This document shows, in pieces, positions 12,356 to 22,300 of a stretch of 64,000 nucleotides of DNA (position 1 is its first letter; the number at the start of each line of letters is the position of its first letter). The notes beneath the pieces are model-generated. The model worked only from the letters and a program-made list of their open reading frames with translations. It was not told the DNA's origin and did not search any database. Position numbers and translations under genes: made by a program. Source of the stretch: Cynocephalus volans (Eukaryota > Chordata > Mammalia > Dermoptera > Cynocephalidae); NCBI RefSeq assembly GCF_027409185.1, contig NC_084461.1, positions 190,174,501 to 190,238,500 on the forward strand, in the 5' to 3' direction.

Positions 12356-12505
12356 AGGCTGGGGATCCCCCATTTTTCAGAGTAGAGTCTGAGGAAAGGC
12401 TAGGCTGCTTGTTAATGAACAAAAGATAAGTTTCGGAAAGAGGGGAAATGAGCTGACGCAACTCTGTTGTGATTCCCCCAAGGGAACGGCCAGCTCCTCC
12501 CTTCC

Positions 12506-12520
12506 GAGGAAACGAAACCA
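12506..12520 (+). promoter_or_regulatory. Interferon-stimulated response element of OAS1
   Basis: GAGGAAACGAAACCA is the two-half-site GAAA.GAAA motif bound by ISGF3/IRF factors. The same core is known from the human OAS1 promoter. It lies about 100 bases upstream of the predicted start codon, the expected place for the proximal promoter, and implies type I interferon induction. Confidence 0.85.
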
Positions 12521-12615
12521 AAGGCAGCCCAGGCTCAGCCAGAGGCGGGCAAGGTAAAGGCTCACAGTGCTGCTGCCACCAGCTCTCCTGTCCCTGCCCA
12601 AGTGTCAGTGTCGTG

Positions 12616-12792
12616 ATGGAGCTTAGAAATACCCCAGCCAAGGATCTGGACAAGTTCATTGAAGCCTATCTCCTGCCAAACAGGGATTTCTGCACGAAGG
12701 TCAAGTATGCCATCAACACTATCTGCAGTTTCCTGAAGGAAAGGTGTTTCCGAGATAACTACCAGTCTGTGTGGGTGTCCAAGGTTGTGAAG
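12616..12792 (+). CDS. OAS1: OAS1 exon 1 (coding part)
   Basis: Encodes 59 residues from [20 protein letters not shown] to SKVVK, the N-terminal helical part that contacts RNA and frames the active site. The ATG at 12616 has G at -3 and G at +4, a good initiation context. The donor AAG|GTGAGG is in phase 0. The exon has the same 177-base coding length as OAS3 exon 1, showing the shared origin of the two genes. Confidence 0.95.
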
Positions 12793-15700
12793 GTGAGGGG
12801 AGAGAGAGAGAGAGAGAGGGAGAGAGAGGGAGGGAGGGAGGGAGGGAGGGAGAGAGGGAGGGAGAGAGGGAGGGAGGGAGGGAGGGAGGGAGAGAGAGAG
12901 AGAGGGAGAGAGAACAGCACAAAAACATGAGATCTTCAGGGCTGGTGGTTTCTGATCTCTGCATAGCAAAGACATAACCACAGCTTGTTAAAATAGATTC
13001 TGAGGTGCTAACACCAGTGTTCAGGGTTCAATCCCTGCACCTGCCAGCTGCCTTCCCCCCAGTCCCCCCCAAAAAAATAGATTCTGGGGCAAGGTCCTAT
13101 ACCTGTATTATTAACAAGTGTCCCCCGTGAAGTTTATGAACCACTGTCCTACGCTAGCTCCATATCAGAGATAGGGAAAGTGAGGTCCGGCTCTGGCAAA
13201 TGATTTGCTAATTAGTGGCTAGGCTGGGGACTCAGCATTTCTGCAGTCTCACGAGCTGATTAAGAGCATACGTTTTGAAAGCAGATAACACCTACTGGCT
13301 GTGAGACCTTGAGCAAGACACAATTTCTCTGGGCCACAATTTCTTTATCTATAATTCCCAATACCTTGTAGGGTAATGCAGATTAAGTAAGATAATGGGT
13401 GTAAACCACTTAGAACGAGCTACTCTAGGGTCTTTAATAACATAAAGTAGTAAAGGACAAGGAGTAAAGAACACAGCCCCTGGAATAAGGCACCCAGGGT
13501 TTGAATTGCATCTCTGCCACCTACTAGCTTAGCTGGGTGATTGGGCTGATATTCAATCTCCTTAAGCATTTGTTTTCCCATTTGTAAAAATGGGAATTAA
13601 TCATAACAGTACCTAAATCATAGAGTCATTGTGAACGTGATAGGAGTTAAGACTTGTAATGCCCCCAGAACGGTGGCTAGCACTCAATGTTAGTGATTGT
13701 TGTTATCATTTCATATAGGGAGGCCCTTCTCACTAAGCATCAGTTATACTTGTCAACTTTTTTAGGGTGGTTCCTCAGGCAAAGGTACAACCATCAAAGA
13801 CCAATCCGACGCTGACCTGGTCGTCTTCCTTAGCCCTCTCACAAGTTTTGAGAACCAGTTTAGGTTCCGGGAAAAGTATATCAAGGAAATTAAGAAACAG
13901 CTGGAAGCCTGCCAAAGAGAGAGAAAATTTGACGTGGAATTTGAGATCCAGAGTTCAGAATTATTCAGCCCTCGCTCACTGAGCTTCACCCTGAGATCCC
14001 CCCAGCTCCGGGAGGGTGTGAAGTTTGACGTGCTGCCTGCCTTTGACGCCCTGGGTAAGTGTTTCCAGCCACAGGGTTTTCAGCCTCTGGCCTATAACAC
14101 AGAATGGTTTTCTCTCTCTTCATATTTCTCAGCAGAAGTCTCCCACAGTTTGAGAGCTTTACCCAACAAGGGCATCCCTTTACTATGTGGGGGGAGATTT
14201 TAGAATCTCTCCTGGGGCAAGAATGAATAAGGTCATAATCCTTCATGGGAGGGACATTAAACACCAGATTGGCACAATTTGGGGACAAAGACATTTCTTA
14301 CAGAACATCTGCAAAACTTACTAGTTCTATTTATGGCAAAACGAGTGGATTTTACCTTTCTAAAAATGGGCTCGCATAGATCTGGCTTAAAGTTAATAGA
14401 TCAATTTCATCTTTCTTCCAACACATGAGGAAACTTCATCAAACTCACGCTGAGGGTTGAGGTCTGTACATGAAATCTGCAGAAACGTTTGGAAAGAAAG
14501 AGGAACCTCTTGGAGGCTCAATTTCTACACTAGGAAAACTGGTAAAACCACACCACATATGTCATAACGTTATTTTAAGTATTAAATGATAATCTGCATT
14601 AAGCTCTCAGAAAAGGCCTGGCACATAATAGGTGTTCAAAAATATGAGTTCCCCAACTGTACACTAAGATACCCCAGGACACCACGATGAACTCCTGGTG
14701 GAGTGGGGTGGGGGGACAGTTAAGATTTTAAATTTTCGAGGGAAACATAGTGACATCCGTTGGACATGGCGCAAACTGCTACTGTTAAGTTGTTCGGACC
14801 GAACTACTTCGTAGAACTGTGAGGGATTTCTTTTGGCCTGGGAGAGCCATGAAAAAATACTGACGTTCTCCAAAGGCACCAAGAAACGAGAAAGTCTGAG
14901 ACTTTCTCCTTTTTGTCATGTACTGTGTCTGGTGCTGGGGTACGATGGTTACAAAAAATAAGAGGGGGAGAGAGAGAAGGGGAGGTTAGAAGAGAGCAGG
15001 GTGCATTGGGGGAAATGCGGGAAACTGAGTCTGAATGGAGTGGAGAGGGCGAGGAGGAAGTGACTCAGAAACGAGCCGGGAGAGCTGATCCTGCAAAAGC
15101 CCAAAATTGGTAGTGAATTTCTCCTAAGCACCCTGGGCAGCCGCGGAAAGGTTTCCAGTGCAGAAGTAACATGATAAGATTTGCATTTTAGAAGGATGGC
15201 ATTGACTGTCATATGGGAAATGGATCGGAAGAGGCAAGGCTGGTGGAGGGAGATAGCCAATTAACAACCATAAGCGCAGGGCCGGCTGGTTTGCTCAGTC
15301 GGTTAGAGCATAGTGTTGATAGCACCAAAGTTAAGGGTTCCGATCCCCATCTGCAAAAACCAACCAACCAACCAAACAAACAAAAAACAACTATAAGCAC
15401 AGATCATCATAGATGACCCATTGTGCACCCACTATCTACTGTGTGCCAGGCGCTGTTCTCTGGTTGTGAATAAGCCAGACGAGGAACCTGTCTCCTGGAG
15501 CTTGACAATAAACATATAAACAAGATATATGGAGTAATATTTGCTGGGATAAAAACTAAACAGGGTGATACTACAGACAGTGATGAGGGTTGGAGGACTT
15601 TTTTACACAGGGTGGAAAAGAGGGTCCTCTGAGGAGGTGACATCTGAGCGGAGGCCCCAGTGATACAAAGGAGCCAGCCATAAGAAGACCTGGGGTTCTG

Positions 15701-16348
15701 GCCAAAAGAAACAGCAGGTGCAAAGGCCCTGAGGCAGGAATGAGCTTGGCACACCTGAGGAAGAGAAAAAAGGCCAGGGTAGTAAGTGGCCGAAGAAAGC
15801 CAGGCAGCAGGTGGATGATGTAGCAAGGGCAGATCACACCAGATCTCGTTGGCCACCACAGGGACTTCCGAGTTTTTTATTCCAAATGTCATGGGAAGAA
15901 AGAAGTGGCATGATTAGATTTTAAAAGATCTCTCTAGGTGCTGGGTTGAGAAGCAGCTGTGGGGGAACCAGCAAGCAGCCCACTGCCATAGAACAAGCGA
16001 GAGATGATGGTGGCTTGGACGGGGTGACGGCAGTGGAGATAGAAGGGAGGACTGGGAATGAACCTCAGGCTTCCAGGCCCTGGGTCTGCTGCCCTTTCCA
16101 CAGAGCCCCATGGCCAGTGAGCTTGTCCCCCCAGAGTGACTAAAAGAACCTCAGAAGAGGGCTGACATCTTTTTTTTTTTTTTTTTAATTTTATTTTGTC
16201 GATATACATTGTGGCTGATTATAGCTCCCCATCACCAAAACCTCCCTCCCTTCTCCCTCCCCCCCTCCCCCCCAACAATGTCCTTTCTGTTTGCTTGTTG
16301 TATCAACTTCAAGTAATTGTGGTTGTTATATCTTCTCCCCCCCCCAGT

Positions 16349-16382
<34 letters not shown>

Positions 16383-19300
16383 TGTGAATTTATTTATTAA
16401 TTTTTAGCTCCCACCAATAAGTGAGAACATGTGGTATTTCTCTTTCTGTGCCTGACTTGTTTCACTTAATATAATTCTCTCGAGGTCCATCTATGTTGTT
16501 GCAAATGGCAGTATTTCATTCGTTTTTATAGCTGAGTAGTATTCCATTGTGTAGATGTACCACATTTTCCGTATCCACTCATCTGATGATGGACATTTGG
16601 GCTGGTTCCAACTCTTGGCTATTGTAAAGAGTGCTGCGATGAACATTGGGGAACAGGTATACCTTCGACTTGATGATTTCCATTCCTCTGGGTATATTCC
16701 CAGCAGTGGGATAGCTGGGTCATATGGTAGATCTATCTGCAATTGTTTGAGGAACCTCCATACCATTTTCCATAGAGGCTGCACCATTTTGCAGTCCCAC
16801 CAACAATGTATGAGAGTTCCTTTTTCTCCGCAGCCTCGCCAGCATTTATCATTCATAGTCTTTTGGATTTTAGCCATCCTAACTGGGGTTAGATGGTATC
16901 TCAATGTGGTTTTGATTTGCATTTCCCGGGTGCTGAGTGATGTTGAGCATTTTTTCATACGTCTGTTGGCCATTTGTATATCTTCCTTAGAGAAATGCCT
17001 ACGAGAGCTGACATCTTAAAGTTATGAATTCCTCCCTCACAGGTCAGCGCTTCAGAGACTACACACCTGACCCCCAAGTGTACGTCCGGCTTATCCGGGA
17101 GTGCACCAACCTGCAGAGAGAGGGCGAGTTCTCCACCTGCTTCACAGAGCTACAGCGAGACTTCCTGAAGCAGCGTCCAACAAAGCTGAAGAGCCTCATC
17201 CGCCTGGTCAAGCACTGGTACCAACTGGTATGGCTCCCCTGCCAGCACTGTGGGCCCTGCCTGGGCAGGGAGCAGAGAAGGAGGAGGGAGGGGACAAGGT
17301 GGAGGGAGGGAGGAGAAGAGGAGAGAAAGAGCAAGAAGAAGAGGTGAGGAAGAGAGGGAGGGAAGGGAGGGGAAAAGGAGAGGAGGAAAATATGTGAAGG
17401 AAGGGAATTTTGTGTTTTGTTCACTACTGTATCCCCAGAACCTAGAATAGTATCTGACACATAATAGGTGTTCAATGAATAACTGTTGAATAAATGAATG
17501 AATGCTCTAACTACACACACACACACTCACAGAGTCAATCACGCTCTTCAGAAGATGGATAGGGCAAGATAAGCACTTCAAACAAATGTGTATTCAGACT
17601 CCCTTCTCCCCACTTCCTGGCCGTCTGATCTTGAGCAAGCAACTTAACTTCTTTGTTCCTTCTGTTTTGTCATTTGCAAAGGGTAACATGCCATAGCAAT
17701 AGTAAAGGAGGTAACACAGTGCCTAGCATAGAGTTGGTCCTAATAAATGTAGCTTCTTTTAGCCACCATAAGAGTATACATAATACTAACATGTGTTGTG
17801 TGCTTAGCTTAATTTATCTGTCTTCTGTGGATGTGATGTGCTTTTCTGTTCACTTTTTTTTTCTTCCAAATTTTGTTTTATTTTGTCAATATACAATGTA
17901 GTTGATTACTGTGGCCCATCACTGAAACCTCCCTCCCTCCTCCTACTTCCCCTCCCTCCCAACAATCTCCTTTCTGTTCACTTGTCGTATCAACTTCAAG
18001 GAATTGTAATTGTTGTGTCTTCTTCCCCCCCCGACCCCGGTTTTTTTGTGTATTTATTTATTTATTTTTAGCTCCCACAAATAAGTGAGAACATGTGGTA
18101 TTTCTCTTTCTGTGCCTGACTTGTTTCACTTAATAAAATTCTCTCTAGGTCCATCCATGTCATTGCAAATGGCAGTATTTCATTCTTTTTTATAGCAGAG
18201 TAGTATTCCATTGTGTAGATATACCACATTTTCCGTATCCACTCATCCGGTGATGGACATTTGGCTGGTTCCAACTCTGGGCTATTGTAAAGAGTGCTGC
18301 AATGAACATGGGGGAACAGGTATACCTTCGACTTGATGATTTCCATTCCTCTGGGTATATTCCCAGCAGTGGGTAGCTGGGTCGTATGGTAGATCTATCT
18401 GCAATTGTTTGAGGAACCTCCATACCATTTTCCATAGAGGCTGCACCATTTTGCAGTCCCACCAACAATGTATGAGAGTTCCTTTTTCTCCGCAACCTCG
18501 CCAGCATTTATCATTCACAGTCTTTTGGATATTAGCCATTCTAACTGGGGTGAGATGGATCTCAGTGTGGTTTTGATTTGCATTTCCCAAATGCTGAGTG
18601 ATGTTGAGCATTTTTTCATGTGTCTGTTGGCCATTCATATATCTTCCTTAGAGAAATGCCTACTTAGCTCTTTTGCCCATTTTTTAATTGGGTTGCTTGT
18701 TTCTTTCTTGTAAAGTTGTTTCAGTTCCTTATATATTCTGGATATTAATCCTTTGTCAGATGTATATTTTGCAAATATTTTCTCCCACTCTGTTGGTGGT
18801 CTTTTAACTCTGTTAATTGTTTCTTTTGCTGTGCAGAAGCTTTTTAGTTTGATATAATCCCATTTGTTTATTTTTCCTTTGGTTGCCCGTGCTTTGGGGG
18901 TCGTATTCATGAAGTCTGTGTCCAGTCCTACTTCCTGAAGTGTTTCTCCTATGTTTTCTTTAAGAAGTTTCATTGTTGCAGGGTGTATATTTAATTCTTT
19001 AATCCATTTTTTTTTTTTTTTTTTGTGACCGGTACGGGGATCGTAACCCTTGGCTTGGTGTCGTCCGCACCGCGCTCAGCCAGTGAGTGCACCGGCCATT
19101 CCTATATAGTATCCGAACTCGCGGCAGAAGCGCCGCTGCGCTCCCAGCGCCGCACTCTCCTGAGTGAGCCACAGGATCGGCCCCTTTAATCCATTTTGAG
19201 TTGACTTTAGTATATGGTGAAAGGTATGGGTCTAGTTTCATTCTCCTGCATATTGATATCCAGTTATCCCAGCACCATTTGCTGAAGAGGCAGTCCCTTC

Positions 19301-22300
19301 TCCAGTGTATAGGCTTGGTGCCTTTCTCAAAGATCAGATGGCTGTAGTTCTGTTCACTTTTAAATGCCCTGTATCTTATGCAATCTTCACAGTAATTCTG
19401 TGAGCTAGGTAAGGGTGGGTATTATTATTAAACCCCATTTAATAATAATAAAGAAAGAGAAACTAAGGGTCAGTTGGCTCATTCAGCTCATAGGTAGCAG
19501 AACTAAACCTTGAATTGGGGTCTATCGACTCAAGAGTTTGCCTGATATACAAATATAATAAGTGTTCAATATATATCTGTTAGATGATAAATGAATAAAT
19601 CAATAAATGAATGAGTGAAAATAATTATGGATAACCTTCCTAATTTAAAAGTAACACCTCTAGGCAAAGCAGGACAATCATTTAGTTGCTAGACTTCTCA
19701 GTGTTTGCTGTTCCAGGAATTTTAATTATGGAGCCTGAGCATTTTAGAACTTAGAAAAGTGGTTCTTGACAAGAGAAGTATTGCCCCCTGGAAATATTAA
19801 AAATTAGTGAGGGCATTTTTGGTAACCATGGTGATAGGGGGACAAGGGTGTTACTTATATTTAGTGTAAAGAAGCCAGGAATACTAGCTGTTTTATAGTA
19901 ATCAGGATGGTCCTGCACAGCCAAGAATTGTCTTTTTCTTTCTCCTGCTATCCTCCTCTAAAACAATACAAGAACCTTATAATACTTTAATTCCACTAAC
20001 TACTGTTACCACTACCTCCAATTTATATGCCACTTTTGTTGTGTATTTCAAGTCTCTCTATTTTTTTAAGTGCCTCAAAACATTATTATTGTCTTACACA
20101 CCAATGTTTATTTCATCCACTCATGTATTTACCACCTTCTTCACTGTTAATTCTTTCCTCTACCTCTAACCTTCCATCTGAGGTCATTTTCCTAAAGTAC
20201 ATCCCTTGCTATTTATTTTGGTAACCGTGTGTTGGTAGTGAACTTTCTCGGTTTTGTTTATCTGAAAATGCCTCTCTTTTTGTTGAAGTTGGTTTTTTGC
20301 TGGGTTGGTGGTCATTTCAGTACACTGAATATATCATTCCATCTTCCAGCGTCATTATTAAGAAGTCAGTTGTTAGTCTAACTATGGCTTCTTTGTAAGT
20401 AACCTGTCTTATTCCTTTGGCTGCATTTAAGATTTTGTCTTTGATTTCATTTAGTTTCAATCTGATGTGTCTTAATGACCATTTCTTATTATTTGTCCTG
20501 CTTGGGGTTTCGATGGGATCCCTGAATCTGTGGATGGATATCTTTTATCAGTTTTGGAAATCCTCAGCCATTCTCCTAATATAGTGTCTCTCCTCACCTC
20601 CTAGAACTTCAGTTAAATGTATGTTAGTCCTTCTTGCTCTGTCTTCTATATCTCTACACCCTCTTTGATATTTTCTATCTTTTTGTTTGTCTCTCCATAC
20701 TTTATCCTGAATAGTTTCTTCTAATCTACCTTCCTATTAACTGCTTTTCCCTATAGCTGTGTTTAATTTGCTCTTGTTATTAATTACAGTTATTATCATT
20801 TTTATACTAGGATTTCTATTTCTTTCTTTTTCAAATCTGCCATATTACTTTTTATGGCTTCTCATTTTCTGCTAACACTTTCAAGCTCCTATTATTTCTT
20901 TTTAACATTATATTCCTAGTTATTTTAAAATCTGTGTTCAATCTTCCAGTATTTAAAGTTTTATGGATTTATTACTATTTCTCTTTTTTCTGCTGTTCAT
21001 CACTTGTTTCCTTGTGTGCCTGGCTATCTGTGTGCTGGTGATTGGGCTTAAAAAATTATTTTTGAAATAATTTAAGGCTTTGGGTTATATGCAGGTACTT
21101 CAAAAAGTCCATGAAAAGATTTGTATTATCTTTTAATTCTTTTTTTCCACAAACTTTTAAAAGTACCCCCCATATATATTCCTCCAAAGGGAATTTTATT
21201 GGCTTTTGTGAGGCTCTTAGGAATACTTTAAGTACTTTCTCTTGGTTAATTTTCAAAGTATCCTTATAAAGGTATATGCTAATATTACCATTCACTGGGA
21301 AGATGAAAAAAAAAATGAGGTTCTGAGAGTCTAAGTCATCTGCTGAGAATCAGACAGTGTTGGAGCCAGGATTTAAACCAAGGTAAGTAAGAATCCAGAG
21401 CTCAGCCTCTTAACTAGAGGAAAGCAATTTTTTCCTGTAAAGAGATAGATAGTAAATATGTTAGACTTTGTGGGCAACGTGGTGTCTGTCACAACTACCC
21501 GACTCTGCCTTTGTAGCACACATAGGCGAATGGGTATGGCTTTGTGCCAAGAAAACTTTATTTACAGAAACAGGTGACAGGCTGGATTTGGCCCATGAGA
21601 AATGTACTTTACACAAAAGCTGGACAAACCCGTATTTCTGATTGTTTTTCCTCTTCTCAGTGTTTGAAGAGGATTGGGAAGCCACTGCCACAGCAGTACG
21701 CCCTGGAGCTCCTGACAGTCTATGCCTGGGAGCGAGGGAGTCGAGAAACAGAGTTCAGCACAGCCGAGGGCTTTCAGACAGTCTTGAAATTAATCATCAA
21801 ATACCAGTACCTTTGTATCTACTGGACAGTGTATTACAACTTTGAAAACCCTGATATTAAAGAGTACCTGAACAGGCAGATCAATAAACCCAGGTACCTT
21901 ATCCTCACATGGCTTGCCTCCCAACATAAGTGAATCCCTGGATATAGCTGTAGTGCCTTGGAAGTAGAGGAGGTGGGAGGGCTCCACACGTATTGAACAT
22001 CTCCCATCGTCTATCATGTGCTGGGTACCTTACTACTGCCATTTAATTTAAATAACAACCTGCAGTTATGCCACCCATTTTACAGATGCCTAAACTAAGG
22101 TTCTGAGAGGTAAGAAGCTTGCCAAAAACTTAACAGAAAATGAGTGACGTAGCTGGAATTTGAACTAAAATAACAGCAGCAGCAATAATAATAATAATTG
22201 CTCCCAGGAATTAAAAGCTTACTGCAAGTCTAACACATCCTAATATAATAATAAAAATTACTATCATTATAACTGACACGTATTGACCCCTCGTTATGTT

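Larger units (their letters stand above)
12793..13765 (+). other. OAS1 intron 1
   Basis: Opens directly into a purine-rich microsatellite (12797-12913). Then come a SINE-like fragment (12980-13070) and two MIR copies (13258-13440 and 13447-13705), followed by a pyrimidine-rich acceptor ending TTTAG|GGTGG at 13765. No coding sequence is seen. Confidence 0.8.
14055..17042 (+). other. OAS1 intron 2
   Basis: Contains a tRNA-derived SINE (15281-15385), a stretch at 15560-15910 that reads like an old interspersed repeat (similar phrases occur at 40820-40970 and 41480-41560), and a 5'-truncated minus-strand L1 (16172-17006). No exon was recognised in 14055-15280. The acceptor CCCTCACAG|GTCAGC precedes exon 3. 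Confidence 0.75.
17228..21660 (+). other. OAS1 intron 3
   Basis: Holds a second purine-rich tract (17271-17405), a minus-strand L1 (17858-19347) with a nested SINE, a long A/T-rich stretch with an older L1-like piece (about 20220-21000), and a palindromic mini-element (21092-21172). The acceptor CTCTTCTCAG precedes exon 4 at 21661. Confidence 0.75.

Noticed and set aside
12562-12981. Ser/Pro/Leu- or Glu/Arg-rich open frames over the purine tract
   Set aside because: They are translations of a (GA)/(GGGA) microsatellite, not genes.
15281-15385. tRNA-Ile gene candidate
   Set aside because: It has A/B-box-like bases but an A-rich tail, flanking duplication and dispersed relatives (for example 24700), so it is a SINE.
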